Positions 23,946 through 34,368 of a stretch of DNA of 64,000 nucleotides are shown here, piece by piece. The notes beneath the pieces were generated by a model, which saw nothing but the letters and a program-made list of their open reading frames with translations, ran no database searches and was not told the origin of the DNA. A program made the translations under genes and the position numbers. The stretch comes from Candidatus Thioglobus sp. MED-G25. Lineage in GTDB: Bacteria > Pseudomonadota > Gammaproteobacteria > Arenicellales > UBA868. Positions within the stretch are counted from its first letter, which is position 1, and each line of letters opens with the position of its first letter. The stretch is from contig NTKC01000001.1 of assembly GCA_002456995.1 (NCBI GenBank), positions 1 through 64,000 of the forward strand. Direction: 5' to 3'.

Positions 23946-24812
23946 TTGATTAGCAGTATGACAGCTTTTGTTCAGCACGAATCACAGTCAGAGCAAAGCC
24001 GGCTGGTGTGGGAAATTCGTAGCGTAAATCATCGGTATCTGGAAATCTCCATGAGGTTGCCTGAGGAACTTCGTAGCGCGGAAATGAGTTTCCGTGAGAC
24101 TATTAAGGCGTCATTGAGCCGGGGCCGGATAGACGCTGTACTTCGATGCCAGTCAGCTGAATCTTCAGCAAATAGCCCTGAGCTCAACCTGGACACAATA
24201 AACCAGCTGATGGCGTGGTCGAGAACCGTGCAGTCCACAGCGCCTGTTGCGAGTGAACTATCTATAGCAGATATTCTCAAGTGGCCTGGTGTGCTGACAC
24301 CCGAGCGGATTGATGAGGACCAGCTGAGCGTAACTGCTAAAGCTACTCTAACGGATGCCTTGTCCGCACTGGTCAGTCAGCGGCAGCGTGAGGGTCGACA
24401 GCTGGCTGTGGTGATTAACGCGAAACTTGCGGCTGCTCGGGATATCGTCATCGGTGTGCAAAGCCGCGGGCCTGAACTGGACCAGCACGCTCGTCAGCGT
24501 CTCAACGAACGTGTCAGTGAGTTTGCTGAACAGTTGGAGCCCGGACGATTCGAACAGGAGCTGGTACTGTTACTGGCTAAATCCGACATAACTGAGGAGA
24601 TCGATCGGCTACAACTTCACTTGGCCGAGGTTGAAAATATTCTCAATGGGTCGGGCCCCGTGGGTCGAAGACTCGATTTCTTGATGCAGGAACTCAACCG
24701 AGAAGCCAATACTCTGGGCTCAAAATCAAATCACCCCGAAACCACAACTGCAGCGGTTGACCTTAAAGTACTGATCGAGCAGATGCGCGAGCAGATCCAA
24801 AACATTGAGTAG
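23946..24812 (+). CDS. yicC: YicC family endoribonuclease-like protein
   Basis: The 288-residue protein starts MISSMTAFVQ, the usual YicC opening, from a TTG with a GGAG ribosome-binding site. A later ATG (23958) would cut the family start. It has the N-terminal YicC domain (SRLVWEIRSVNHRYLEISMRLPEELR) and the C-terminal DUF1732 domain (LLLAKSDITEEIDRLQLHLAEVENIL, GRRLDFLMQELNREANTLGSKS). Members are RNA endonucleases involved in small-RNA turnover. It opens the long rightward yicC-gmk-rpoZ-spoT-ridA-recG-ubiA block, with gmk nine bases after its stop. Confidence 0.95.
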   Translation: MISSMTAFVQHESQSEQSRLVWEIRSVNHRYLEISMRLPEELRSAEMSFRETIKASLSRGRIDAVLRCQSAESSANSPELNLDTINQLMAWSRTVQSTAPVASELSIADILKWPGVLTPERIDEDQLSVTAKATLTDALSALVSQRQREGRQLAVVINAKLAAARDIVIGVQSRGPELDQHARQRLNERVSEFAEQLEPGRFEQELVLLLAKSDITEEIDRLQLHLAEVENILNGSGPVGRRLDFLMQELNREANTLGSKSNHPETTTAAVDLKVLIEQMREQIQNIE

Positions 24813-24821
24813 GTACAGTGT

Positions 24822-25481
24822 GTGACTGGCTGGCAGAAGATACCGCAGTTGTTGATATTTTCAGCACCTTCAGGGGGCGGCAAGACTAGCCTGGCCCAGG
24901 CCATTGCGAATGACTGCCCACATGTTGTGGTTTCCATATCCCACACGACCCGTAGTCTGCGTCGAGGAGAAGTAGACGGTGTTGATTATTTCTTTGTCAG
25001 TCCAGTTGTTTTTGAACAAATGATCGAACGCGGGGAATTTCTTGAGTACGCGAGGGTGTTTGACCATTACTACGGGACATCCCGGGGTAGTGTGGACAGA
25101 GCTCTGGCAGCAAAGCAGACAGTGATTCTGGATATTGATTGGCAGGGGGCCCGAAAAGTCCGAGCGTCCAACTCCGATGCGGTCAGCGTCTTTATTCTGC
25201 CGCCTTCCATTGAAGCGCTGCAAAAACGTCTCGCTCAGCGTGGACGCGATAACCGAGATCAGATCGACTATCGCATGCAACGAGCAATCAATGAGATGCG
25301 GCATTACGTTGAATATGATCATATCGTGATCAACGATAGATTCGACGATACCGTGACTGAACTCAAACAACTTGTACTCCATCAGCAGCCACCGACGTCA
25401 GCAGCTGGATTAGACTTAGCTGCCCTTGTGAATTCCGCAGAAAACGTTAAACTCAAAACTCCAGATACCCCATACAGTTAG
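24822..25481 (+). CDS. gmk: Guanylate kinase
   Basis: This 219-residue nucleoside monophosphate kinase makes GDP from GMP. The P-loop is SAPSGGGKTSLAQ (about 14-26), followed by SISHTTRSLRRGEVDGVDYFFV and the GMP-binding ERGEFLEYARVFDHYYGTSRGSV. It starts at a GTG; the AGG just downstream of the yicC stop serves as its ribosome-binding site. Placement next to spoT is typical and links GTP supply to (p)ppGpp metabolism. Confidence 0.96.
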   Translation: MTGWQKIPQLLIFSAPSGGGKTSLAQAIANDCPHVVVSISHTTRSLRRGEVDGVDYFFVSPVVFEQMIERGEFLEYARVFDHYYGTSRGSVDRALAAKQTVILDIDWQGARKVRASNSDAVSVFILPPSIEALQKRLAQRGRDNRDQIDYRMQRAINEMRHYVEYDHIVINDRFDDTVTELKQLVLHQQPPTSAAGLDLAALVNSAENVKLKTPDTPYS

Positions 25482-25585
25482 CGCAGCCTCCTCGACCGGA
25501 TTGAAGGCAGACCTGGTCAGCCGCGCGTTTGTTCGCAGCCCCAGACGGGAACGGGCTGCATCCCCTGGTTTGCCGGAGAAACAAA

Positions 25586-25975
25586 ATGGCCAGAGTTACC
25601 GTCGAGGATTGCCTCGAAAATGTTGAGAACCGATTTCAGTTAGTGCTGGTTGCCGCAAAACGTACCCGGCAACTGACTTTTGGTGCCGACCCCCTGGTAC
25701 CGGAAGACCGTGATAAGCCAACAGTCATTGCACTGCGCGAAATTGCAGAAGGGTTAATAACCCCAGACATTCTCGAAGAAAAAGAAATCGATCTCGAGAA
25801 AGAACTGTTCGGTGAAATCGAAGAGGTTCAAACCAAAGCTGAGACGGAGACAAAAGATCTGAGTCTGAAAGAAGATACCGCAGCCAACGAATCTAGTGCG
25901 GCAGACGACGATACAGGTGACAGCAATGCCGACGACAGCAGTAACAACGAGGAGGAAAGAACCTCAGTCCAGTAA
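25586..25975 (+). CDS. rpoZ: RNA polymerase omega subunit, with long acidic tail
   Basis: Residues 1-75 are a standard omega subunit ([44 protein letters not shown]) that helps assemble RNA polymerase. A GGAG site lies before the ATG. The protein runs to 129 residues instead of about 90. The extra C-terminal part is strongly acidic and Ser/Asn-rich ([18 protein letters not shown]). The spoT start lies inside this tail, giving a 50-base overlap. Confidence 0.93.
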   Translation: MARVTVEDCLENVENRFQLVLVAAKRTRQLTFGADPLVPEDRDKPTVIALREIAEGLITPDILEEKEIDLEKELFGEIEEVQTKAETETKDLSLKEDTAANESSAADDDTGDSNADDSSNNEEERTSVQ

Positions 25976-28106
25976 AGAAGGACGACCGCCCGCATCAACA
26001 GGCAAGGTGGTCATCAGTGATCTGATCGAGGTTCTTGAGGAGTATCTAGATCCCAAAGAAGTAAAAGCCGTCTATAAGGCTTATCTGTTCGGTGCGGATG
26101 CCCACGATGGACAGCGTCGCCGGAGTGGCGAGGCCTTTATATCCCATCCCCTGTCTGTTGCGCTGATTCTTGCGGACATGCGGCTCGACAGTCCCAGCAT
26201 CTCTGCCGCCATCCTTCACGATGTTATAGAAGACACCCCCACTTTACGCGAGCAGCTGGCGGAACTGTTTGGTGAAGATGTCGCGTTATTGGTTGATGGT
26301 GTCAGCAAGATCGACCAGATCGAGTTTGAATCTAAGGAGCATGCGGAAGCGGAGAACTTCCGCAAGATGCTCCTGGCCATGGCGAAGGATATCAGAGTGA
26401 TACTGATTAAGCTGGCTGATCGAATCCATAACATGCGCACCCTAGATTCTTTGCGTTCAGATCAGCGCAAGCGAATTGCCCAACAAACATTCGATATATA
26501 TGCACCAATCGCCAACCGTCTGGGCATGTATACCTGGACCCAGGAACTGGAAGACTTAAGTTTCCAGCACCTCTATCCCAAGCGTTACTCCGCAATTCGC
26601 AAAGAGATCAGTAAACGTCGGGGCAATCGTAAGCGGGTTGTTGATCGTTCACGTTTGAAGATTACTGAAGAGCTCGAGGAGACCGGGATAAATGCGACCG
26701 TGGTCGGTCGTGAGAAAAACATCTACAGCGTCTACCGAAAAATGCAAGATCGGCGGGTACCGATGGCGGAAATGGGTGATATCTTTGCGATTCGTATTAT
26801 CGTGAATACAGTGGACGAATGTTATCGGGTGCTGGGCATTATTCACAACTTGTACAAACCGGTACCCGGTATGTTCAAGGACTACATTGCGATCTCCAAA
26901 GCTAACGGCTATCAATCACTGCATACACAGTTGTTTGGTACATTTGGCCAGAGTATCGAAGTACAGATCCGAACCACCGACATGCACCGGGTTGCAGAGT
27001 CGGGCGTTGCCTCACACTGGCGTTACAAGTCTCATGGCGGTGAAGCGCCACCGCAGATAGTGGCCCATAGCTGGTTAGTCGATCTGATAGAAACCCAGCA
27101 AGAGTCAGGTAATCCCTCGGAATTTCTCGAGCACCTAAAGACCGATCTTTTCCCAGATGAAATCTATGTGTTTACACCTAAAGGCGATATAAAGAAGCTC
27201 CCTAAAGGCGCCAGCGCGCTGGATTTTGCCTACGCGGTCCACTCGGACATCGGTAATCATTGCATCGGTGCCAAGATCAGCAATGAAGCCATACCGCTGC
27301 ACCATGTGCTCAACAATGGGGATCACATCGAAGTACTCACAGCTCGGTCCGCATGCCCAACACCGCTATGGCTTCATTATGTTGTCACCGGCAAGGCCCG
27401 TGCATCAATACAGAATTATCTTAAGTCTCAACAGGAAGGTGATGCTGTCAAACTCGGTCGTCAGTTACTTGACCAGGCACTGAAATCTGTGGGTCTGACA
27501 ACCCGGTTGAAAACCAGCCAGAAGATTGGGTTGCTCAAACGACTCAATCGAGAAGACTGGAATGAGTTATTAACGGATATCGGATTGGGTAGACGCTTGC
27601 CCATGGTGGTCGCGCGCCAGTTGTTGCCCGACAGTAGTGTCCCGTTGAAGAAAACTAAAAGTGGGCCTCTCCCGATCAAGGGTGTTGAGGGGATGAGTGT
27701 GTCTTATGGCCGATGTTGCCGGCCCATTCCCGGCGACAAGATAACGGGTCTGTTTTCCGTTGGTCGTGGTATTGTTATTCACACCACAACCTGCCCTAAT
27801 GCTGCTAAACAGGCAAAAAGCGTTGAGAACTGGATCAACGTACAGTGGTCGGATGAAGTTAAGGGGGAATTTGCGGCAGACATACGACTGGAAGTGCTTA
27901 ACCGCCGGGGTGTACTTGCTCAGTTGGCTGCACTGGTCGCCGAAGAAGGATCCAATATCAACAGTGTTGCAGTCAATGCGCGGGATAATCGTAACTCGAC
28001 GATTCGTTTTACGATAGAAGTCTCAAACCGCCAACACCTTGCCCGGATTATTCGTCGGCTAAGAGCGCGGCGGTCAGTAATTCGCGTATTTCGAGCAAGA
28101 GGATAA
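25926..28106 (+). CDS. spoT: Bifunctional (p)ppGpp synthetase/hydrolase
   Basis: The 726-residue protein carries, in order, the HD hydrolase domain ([31 protein letters not shown]), the synthetase domain ([50 protein letters not shown]), a TGS domain ([28 protein letters not shown]) and a C-terminal ACT domain ([22 protein letters not shown]). FKDYIA is the bifunctional rather than RelA-type signature. The intact HD motif and synthetase catalytic strand argue that both activities are present. I start at ATG 25926 with an AGGTGA site, inside the end of rpoZ; a GTG at 25896 is the alternative. Confidence 0.96.
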   Translation: MPTTAVTTRRKEPQSSKEGRPPASTGKVVISDLIEVLEEYLDPKEVKAVYKAYLFGADAHDGQRRRSGEAFISHPLSVALILADMRLDSPSISAAILHDVIEDTPTLREQLAELFGEDVALLVDGVSKIDQIEFESKEHAEAENFRKMLLAMAKDIRVILIKLADRIHNMRTLDSLRSDQRKRIAQQTFDIYAPIANRLGMYTWTQELEDLSFQHLYPKRYSAIRKEISKRRGNRKRVVDRSRLKITEELEETGINATVVGREKNIYSVYRKMQDRRVPMAEMGDIFAIRIIVNTVDECYRVLGIIHNLYKPVPGMFKDYIAISKANGYQSLHTQLFGTFGQSIEVQIRTTDMHRVAESGVASHWRYKSHGGEAPPQIVAHSWLVDLIETQQESGNPSEFLEHLKTDLFPDEIYVFTPKGDIKKLPKGASALDFAYAVHSDIGNHCIGAKISNEAIPLHHVLNNGDHIEVLTARSACPTPLWLHYVVTGKARASIQNYLKSQQEGDAVKLGRQLLDQALKSVGLTTRLKTSQKIGLLKRLNREDWNELLTDIGLGRRLPMVVARQLLPDSSVPLKKTKSGPLPIKGVEGMSVSYGRCCRPIPGDKITGLFSVGRGIVIHTTTCPNAAKQAKSVENWINVQWSDEVKGEFAADIRLEVLNRRGVLAQLAALVAEEGSNINSVAVNARDNRNSTIRFTIEVSNRQHLARIIRRLRARRSVIRVFRARG

Positions 28107-28145
28107 TGCTCCAGATGTAGTCAACTGAACGAGGGATAAAACACG

Positions 28146-28535
28146 ATGACCAGTAGACAGGCTATCAGCACTTCGCAGGCACCGGATGCGATCGGTGCTT
28201 ATTCGCAAGCGGTAGTTGCCGGTAATACGCTTTATATATCCGGGCAAATTCCCTTGGATCCGGAAACTATGGAGGTGGTCGAAGGTGATATGGAAACCCA
28301 GATTCGACGTGTGTTCGATAACCTGTCGGCAGTCGCTGACGCTGCCGGAGCGAGTCTTGACGATGCTGTCAAGTTGACAGTTTTCTTGACCGACCTGACT
28401 GACTTTCCGACGGTCAACCAAGTAATGGCCGAGTATTTCGATGAACCCTATCCTGCCCGGGCCGCTATCGGTGTGGCTGCTCTTCCCAAAGGTGTTCCAG
28501 TCGAAGTTGAGGCGATTGTTTATCTGCCGGTATAG
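28146..28535 (+). CDS. ridA: RidA family enamine/imine deaminase
   Basis: A single RidA domain of 129 residues. It has the YSQAVVAGNTLYISGQIPLDP start, the DAVKLTVFLTDL helix, and PYPARAAIGVAALPKGVPVEVEAI with the catalytic Arg of the PAR motif and the Glu. It hydrolyses the reactive enamine/imine intermediates released by PLP enzymes such as threonine dehydratase. It sits 40 bases after spoT, the usual neighbour in this group, and contrasts with the Arg-less triple RidA protein at 7928-9160. Confidence 0.95.
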   Translation: MTSRQAISTSQAPDAIGAYSQAVVAGNTLYISGQIPLDPETMEVVEGDMETQIRRVFDNLSAVADAAGASLDDAVKLTVFLTDLTDFPTVNQVMAEYFDEPYPARAAIGVAALPKGVPVEVEAIVYLPV

Positions 28536-28591
28536 GACAGTGCGACTACCCGTTTGATTGGTAGAAAACTAGGCCTGTCTCATGCTGCCAG

Positions 28592-30712
28592 TTGACCCAT
28601 TCCGTGGCTAACCAAAATTTGCTCGAACCTGCCGGGTCCAGGGCAGCGTTTCAGGCAATCACGGTGCTTAAGGGTGTTGGCCCCCAAATCGAATCCCGGC
28701 TTGCCCGGTTGGGAATCCGCGCGGTCCAGGACGTCCTGTTTCATTTGCCACTGCGCTACCAAGACCGCACACGATTTTCACCCATGGGTGGACTGACAGC
28801 CGGTAGCGATGCACTTGTGACTGGTGTGATCGAGCTCTCCGGCGTGCGCATGGGACGTCGTCGCAGTCTGGTGTCGGTTATTTCAGACAACACCGGCACA
28901 ATCACAATGCGACAGTTCCGATTCACAGCAACCCAACAACGCTCACTGGCACGAGGAGGTTTGATCCAATGTTTTGGTGAAGTACGCCAAGGTCCAACTG
29001 GCCTGGAGATGGTTCACCCTGAATACCGTTTGCTGCACAGTGAGTCGGAGGCGACTACAGAGCAGGCATTGACAGCGGTGTATCCGACTACCGATGGTGT
29101 CGGCCAGCGTAAATGGCGGGATATGATCAGACAAGCGCTGCCACGTTGTGCCACGGAGATTGAAGAGTTGCTACCTAAGGGCGTTGGCGTTCCCGGTATG
29201 GAGATATCGCTAGCCGACGCCCTCACCATACTGCATTGTCCACCTGTAGGGACCGATCCTCATTTCCTGATGCAAGGATCTCATCCTGCCCGGCAAAGGC
29301 TGGCATTTGAGGAGATGCTCTCGCATCATATTGCGATACGACAGCGGCGATCCCACCGTGATCGGCTGTGTGCTCCGTTGATGCCGCCGTCTACCAAGCT
29401 TTGGCCGCAACTCTGTGAGCAACTGCATTTTCCGCTGACCAGTGCACAGGCCCGAGTTGTTGAGGAGGTGTTCAAGGATCTGGCCGGTACTGTTCCTACG
29501 ATGCGACTGGTACAAGGGGATGTGGGATCCGGGAAAACTGTGGTGGCTGCTGCCGCAGTGCTCGCCGCAGTAGAAGCCGGCTGCCAAGCTGTAGTTATGG
29601 CACCGACCGAACTGTTGGCCAGACAGCATTTCGATAGTTTTGAGACCTGGCTCCAGGGCCTAGGAATAGATGCAGTGTGGCTGACCAGTCGGGCAGCAGC
29701 AGCGACTCGTCGACAAGCCTGTCAGCGCTTAGCCAATGGTGATGTTCAGGTTGGTATTGGGACCCATGCGTTGTTTCAGGACGATGTCCACTATCACAAC
29801 CTTGGACTGGTGGTCGTAGATGAACAACACCGCTTCGGTGTCGAGCAGCGACTGGCGCTGCGGGATAAAGGGCGCTCAGATAATCGTGCACCGCACCAGC
29901 TGGTGATGACAGCCACACCGATACCTCGTTCTTTGGCTATGGTGATGTATGCAGACATGGATGTTTCGGTCATCGATGAGATGCCGCCTGGTCGACAACC
30001 AGTAGAGACGGTGGTGATACCCAATTCCAGGCGTCAGGCAGTACAGGAACGTATCCGGGAATCCTGTGCCCGGGGTATGCGTGCTTACTGGGTCTGTCCA
30101 TTAATCGATGAATCAGAGCTGTTGGACCTAGAGGCGGTGACGCAGCGCGCAGAGTCTTTGCGTCAGGATCTGCCTGAACTGAGGGTCGAACTGTTGCATG
30201 GTCGCAACACACCGACAGAAAAAGATGCCGTCATGAATGGGTTCAGGAGTGGCCAGGTCGACCTTTTGGTTGCAACAACGGTTATTGAGGTTGGTGTCGA
30301 TGTGCCTGAGGCCAGCCTGATGGTGATCGAAAATGCCGAAAGACTGGGACTGGCCCAGTTGCATCAATTACGGGGTCGAGTGGGCCGTGGAGACCAAAAG
30401 TCGGCCTGCGTCTTGATGTATCAGGCCCCACTCGGAGAGCGGGCAAAAGCGCGGCTGTCGACGATGCGCGAGACCAATGATGGATTCGAGATCGCGCAGA
30501 AGGACCTCGAACTACGTGGTCCGGGCGAATTACTGGGCACGCGTCAAAGTGGCCTGCCGCAATTTCGCATTGCTGATCTGACCCGCGATCACACGCTACT
30601 CCAAGGTGTCCGGGATGTTGCAGCTCAACTGCTTGAAAACGGTGAGACGAAGTTGATCGATCGGTTAATCCGTCGGTGGCTCAGAACTGAAGATGGGTTT
30701 TACAGTGCGTGA
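28592..30712 (+). CDS. recG: ATP-dependent DNA helicase RecG
   Basis: The 706-residue helicase rescues stalled replication forks by regressing them. The N-terminal wedge domain (LKGVGPQIESRLARLGI, then an OB fold around LVTGVIELSGVRMG) precedes helicase motifs: Walker A QGDVGSGKTVVA, motif II DEQHRFGVEQR, motif III TATPIPRS, and motif VI QLRGRVGRGDQKS. A C-terminal GELLGTRQSGLP segment is typical. The start is TTG 28592; a GTG at 28604 is in frame. It overlaps the start of ubiA by 20 bases. Confidence 0.96.
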   Translation: MTHSVANQNLLEPAGSRAAFQAITVLKGVGPQIESRLARLGIRAVQDVLFHLPLRYQDRTRFSPMGGLTAGSDALVTGVIELSGVRMGRRRSLVSVISDNTGTITMRQFRFTATQQRSLARGGLIQCFGEVRQGPTGLEMVHPEYRLLHSESEATTEQALTAVYPTTDGVGQRKWRDMIRQALPRCATEIEELLPKGVGVPGMEISLADALTILHCPPVGTDPHFLMQGSHPARQRLAFEEMLSHHIAIRQRRSHRDRLCAPLMPPSTKLWPQLCEQLHFPLTSAQARVVEEVFKDLAGTVPTMRLVQGDVGSGKTVVAAAAVLAAVEAGCQAVVMAPTELLARQHFDSFETWLQGLGIDAVWLTSRAAAATRRQACQRLANGDVQVGIGTHALFQDDVHYHNLGLVVVDEQHRFGVEQRLALRDKGRSDNRAPHQLVMTATPIPRSLAMVMYADMDVSVIDEMPPGRQPVETVVIPNSRRQAVQERIRESCARGMRAYWVCPLIDESELLDLEAVTQRAESLRQDLPELRVELLHGRNTPTEKDAVMNGFRSGQVDLLVATTVIEVGVDVPEASLMVIENAERLGLAQLHQLRGRVGRGDQKSACVLMYQAPLGERAKARLSTMRETNDGFEIAQKDLELRGPGELLGTRQSGLPQFRIADLTRDHTLLQGVRDVAAQLLENGETKLIDRLIRRWLRTEDGFYSA

Positions 30713-31562
30713 TCGCCTGATTCTTTATGTGCGCCTGGCAAGGCTCGATAGACCGATCGGTTGGTTGTTGCTGATGTGGCCCACACTCTGGGCTGTCTGG
30801 ATTGCCGGTGGTGGTCAACCACAAGTGCAGATCGTCGTCGTGTTTGTCACTGGTGTAATTGTTATGCGTGCAGCAGGATGTGTGATAAATGATTACTTTG
30901 ATCGTGCATTTGATCCGCACGTCCAAAGAACTCGAAACCGGCCTTTGGCAATGGGCGACGTCTCTACGCGGGAAGCACTGATCCTGTTTGCAGCCCTTAT
31001 GATGGTGGCACTGGGGTTGTTGTTAACCCTGAACCGACAAGCCATTGTACTGGGCTTCATTGGCGCAGCGATTGCGATCAGTTACCCACTATTTAAACGC
31101 TTCACACACCTACCACAACTGTTTTTAGGGATTGCTTTTTCCTGGGGGATTCCGATGGCATTTGCCGCACAAACCGGTCGTGTACCGGCACTGGCCTGGT
31201 GGCTCCTGTGTGCTAATCTGTTGTGGACGGTCGCTTACGATACCATGTATGCGATGGCTGATCGGCCCGATGACCTCAAAATCGGGGTCAAATCTACCGC
31301 CATTCTTTTCGGTCGATATGATCTATTGGCCAACGCGGTGTTGCAGGCTCTCGCACTGGCGGTACTTGGCATCATCGGCTGGGGGCTGCATCTGAGCGGT
31401 TGGTACTATCTAGGCCTGGTTGGTGCTGCGGTAACGGCTGGTTATCAATACCGATTGTGTCGCGGTCGCGATCGGGGCATGTGCCTGAAGGCGTTTATCA
31501 ACAATACTTGGTTCGGTGCCTGTGTATTTGCGGGTCTCGTAGTTTCCTTTCGCTTGAACTGA
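30693..31562 (+). CDS. ubiA: 4-Hydroxybenzoate polyprenyltransferase
   Basis: The 289-residue membrane enzyme attaches the polyprenyl tail to 4-hydroxybenzoate in ubiquinone synthesis. It has nine predicted helices and both Asp-rich Mg-binding motifs, NDYFDRAFDPHVQRT near residue 69 and AYDTMYAMADRPDDLKIGVKST near residue 183. Its start lies within the end of recG. Its 3' end converges on uvrD with a 34-base gap. Confidence 0.95.
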   Translation: MGFTVRDRLILYVRLARLDRPIGWLLLMWPTLWAVWIAGGGQPQVQIVVVFVTGVIVMRAAGCVINDYFDRAFDPHVQRTRNRPLAMGDVSTREALILFAALMMVALGLLLTLNRQAIVLGFIGAAIAISYPLFKRFTHLPQLFLGIAFSWGIPMAFAAQTGRVPALAWWLLCANLLWTVAYDTMYAMADRPDDLKIGVKSTAILFGRYDLLANAVLQALALAVLGIIGWGLHLSGWYYLGLVGAAVTAGYQYRLCRGRDRGMCLKAFINNTWFGACVFAGLVVSFRLN

Positions 31563-31596
31563 GTGGCAGCAGCGAACACATTCCCACCGACATCGA

Positions 31597-33768
31597 TCAA
31601 GCGGGGTCCAAGTTGGCGTAGGCCAACACCAGCCATTTGCTGCCAGCAGTTTCGAATCGAACCTGAACTCGGGCATGCTCACCCTGCCCCTCTACACTAA
31701 CGACAGTACCCTGACCGAACTTGGCATGATGTACACGAGCCCCCAGGTTGATACCCGGGCTGCTCGTTTGAGCCACGGTGTTCAAGGCTTCGGCAGGTGT
31801 TGAGGTAGCCCGGGGCAATACGGTGGACGAACGGATTTCATCAACCAGTTCCGCTGAGATTTCGCTTAGGAAACGAGACGGGCGGGTATAGTTTTCCCGG
31901 CCATACAGCCGCCGGACCTCAGCCCAGGTCAGAAATAGTTGCACCATGGCCCGGGTCATACCGACGTAACATAGACGTCTTTCCTCCTCGAGTCGACCCG
32001 GTTCATCGATCGAACGCTGATGCGGAAAGAGGCCTTCTTCCAGACCGCACAGAAATACAAGCGGGAACTCAAGCCCTTTGGCCGAATGAAGGCTCATCAA
32101 TTGTACGCAATCTTCCCACTCTTCTGCCTGGCCTTCACCGGCCTCCAGCGCAGCGTGTGCGAGAAATTCCGATAGTGGGTCCGGATGTTGGTCGTCGGCC
32201 GGGTCGTAATTGAAATGACGGGCTGCACTGACGAGTTCCTCGAGGTTTTCTACCCGCGTCTGCGCTTTTTCACCATGTTGTTTACGGTAGTGATCGATAA
32301 GCCCGCTACGTTGCACAACGATGTCCGTCTGTTCAGTTAGATCAAGGTCTTGTGTCGATGCGTCAAGCGCTTCGATGAGATCGATAAAATAATTCAGCGA
32401 GGTCCGGGCTCTGGTCGGTATTTGTGTTTTACTTGCCAATTCAACTGCAGCGGCCCACATGGAGGTGTCAGATGCCCTGGCATGTTCACGGATTGCGGTG
32501 GCTGTTCGTGCACCGATGCCGCGAGTGGGGACATTGACGACCCGTTCAAAAGACGGATCAGAGTGGCGATTTGAGATCAGGCGCAGGTATGCCAGAGCAT
32601 CTTTGATTTCGGCTCGCTCGAAAAATCGGAGTCCACCATAGACTCGGTAAGGAATGCCTTCACTGAGCAGGAGTTCCTCAAAAACACGGGACTGTGCGTT
32701 TGAGCGATAGAGGATGGCAATAGAATCACGGCGATGGCCTTCGTGCACCCACTCGCGAAGGTGTTCCAAGACGAACCGGGCTTCGTCAATTTCGTTAAAT
32801 GCGGCGTAAAGCCTAATCGGTGCCCCGGCCTGATCTTCAGTCCACAGTTTTTTGCCCATTCGGCCGACGTTGTGGTCGATTACACTGTTTGCGGCCGCGA
32901 GAATTGTTCCAGTAGATCTATAGTTCTGTTCCAGTCGCAGGATCTGCGTCTCGGGAAAGTCTTTCTGAAACAAGGCCATGTTCTCAATTCGGGCACCCCG
33001 CCAGCCGTAGATCGACTGATCGTCGTCGCCCACAGCAGTGATGCTGTTGCGTGGCTGTGCCAACAGTTTTAGCCAACGGTACTGTATGGTATTGGTATCT
33101 TGAAATTCGTCGACCAGGATGTGCTGAAATCGTTTCCGGTAAGCGTCGCGAATTGGTTCGTTGTTCTGAACTAGCTCCAGGCTCCGTAGCAAAAGTTCTG
33201 CAAAGTCAACCAGTCCAAAGCGCTGACACAGTGATTCGTAGTGGGCGTAAATCTGGGTCAGAGTCTGATGCTGGTTATCTGATGACCCTTCAAGTTGTGT
33301 AGGTCGCCGGCCCTCCTCCTTGTTGCTGTTAATAAACCACTGTACCTGTCGCGGTGGCCAGAATCCCTCATCAAGATTCAATTCTCTAAGTGAACGCCGC
33401 ACCAGACGGTGTTGGTCCTGGGCATCAAGGATCTCGAAAGAATTCGAAAGACCTGCGTCGGCATAGTGAGTACGCAGCAAACGGTGTGACAGGCCATGAA
33501 ACGTGCCGAGCCACATATTACGCATAGGAGAACCGATCATGCGTTCTACTCGGTGTCGCATTTCCTGGGCCGCTTTGTTGGTGAACGTAACAGCGAGGAT
33601 AGACAGTGGCGACACCTCGAGTGCTGTCACAAGCCAGGCGATTCTGTGGGTCAGAACGCGGGTCTTGCCGCTTCCAGCACCGGCAAGAACAAGCATCGGA
33701 CAGGGATCTTTGGATACTGCCTGACGCTGAGCGTCGTTGAGATCATCAAATATGAAAGAAACGTCCAT
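31597..33768 (-). CDS. uvrD: DNA helicase II
   Basis: The 723-residue superfamily 1A helicase unwinds DNA 3' to 5' in nucleotide-excision and mismatch repair. Motifs seen are QAVSKDP (Q), AGAGSGKTRVLTHRIA (Walker A), TFTNKAA (Ia), LVDEFQDTN (Walker B), VGDDDQSIYGWRGA (III), LEQNYRS (IV), MSLHSAKGLEFPLVFL (V) and VGMTRAM (VI). The C-terminal Tudor-like end GARVHHAKFGQGTVVSVEGQG identifies UvrD rather than Rep. Confidence 0.97.
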   Translation of the reverse strand: MDVSFIFDDLNDAQRQAVSKDPCPMLVLAGAGSGKTRVLTHRIAWLVTALEVSPLSILAVTFTNKAAQEMRHRVERMIGSPMRNMWLGTFHGLSHRLLRTHYADAGLSNSFEILDAQDQHRLVRRSLRELNLDEGFWPPRQVQWFINSNKEEGRRPTQLEGSSDNQHQTLTQIYAHYESLCQRFGLVDFAELLLRSLELVQNNEPIRDAYRKRFQHILVDEFQDTNTIQYRWLKLLAQPRNSITAVGDDDQSIYGWRGARIENMALFQKDFPETQILRLEQNYRSTGTILAAANSVIDHNVGRMGKKLWTEDQAGAPIRLYAAFNEIDEARFVLEHLREWVHEGHRRDSIAILYRSNAQSRVFEELLLSEGIPYRVYGGLRFFERAEIKDALAYLRLISNRHSDPSFERVVNVPTRGIGARTATAIREHARASDTSMWAAAVELASKTQIPTRARTSLNYFIDLIEALDASTQDLDLTEQTDIVVQRSGLIDHYRKQHGEKAQTRVENLEELVSAARHFNYDPADDQHPDPLSEFLAHAALEAGEGQAEEWEDCVQLMSLHSAKGLEFPLVFLCGLEEGLFPHQRSIDEPGRLEEERRLCYVGMTRAMVQLFLTWAEVRRLYGRENYTRPSRFLSEISAELVDEIRSSTVLPRATSTPAEALNTVAQTSSPGINLGARVHHAKFGQGTVVSVEGQGEHARVQVRFETAGSKWLVLAYANLDPA

Positions 33769-33822
33769 ACCCGCTAATCACTCAAGTCAAGGTTGCCAGG
33801 TTGAATGTTGCCTTTCGGCACT

Positions 33823-34299
33823 TCAGGTTGTTGTCGATCGTCGGTAATAACGGCCATGACTCAACCTAGGATCTGTTGCGAGTGGCGTCATCGGTTCTGC
33901 CTGCCACACACCTGGGTCCAGTTCCGGGAAATACACGGTATTACCAGCTGAGATCTTGTCAGGCACCTGTGTGACATCGATGAAATCACAGAATTCAAGA
34001 GCCGCTGCATAGAGCTGCCCACCACCGATAAACCAGACGTCGCCAGTGCAGGTGGCCAGGGCGGCTGGGATCGTTGTATAGCACTGGACACCATCCAGCA
34101 GCGAGCGGGTGATCACAATGTTGCGTCGCCCGGACAGTGGTTTTGCACCTATCGATTCCCACGTGCCGCGACCCATAATAATGGTGGTGCCCAGAGTCAG
34201 CTGTTTAAAGCGTTTCATATCGGCCGAATAGTGCCAGGGTAGTTTTCCATCTGCACCGATGACACGGTCTTGAGTGATTGCCACAATTGCTGCGCGCAA
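33823..34299 (-). CDS. folA: Dihydrofolate reductase
   Basis: The 158-residue enzyme reduces dihydrofolate to tetrahydrofolate. It starts from a TTG. It has AAIVAITQDRVIGADGKLPWHYSADMKRFKQLT with the active-site acidic residue in helix B, TTIIMGRGTWESIG, SGRRNIVITRS and VWFIGGGQLYAAAL. It lies 69 bases downstream of thyA in the same direction, and both act in the folate cycle. Confidence 0.95.
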   Translation of the reverse strand: MRAAIVAITQDRVIGADGKLPWHYSADMKRFKQLTLGTTIIMGRGTWESIGAKPLSGRRNIVITRSLLDGVQCYTTIPAALATCTGDVWFIGGGQLYAAALEFCDFIDVTQVPDKISAGNTVYFPELDPGVWQAEPMTPLATDPRLSHGRYYRRSTTT

Positions 34300-34368
34300 T
34301 GTCAGCCCCTAACTTGAGCCGGTAGAAAACTCCTGACAATCAGTGCAGCTACTGTTGTCATCGTACAG

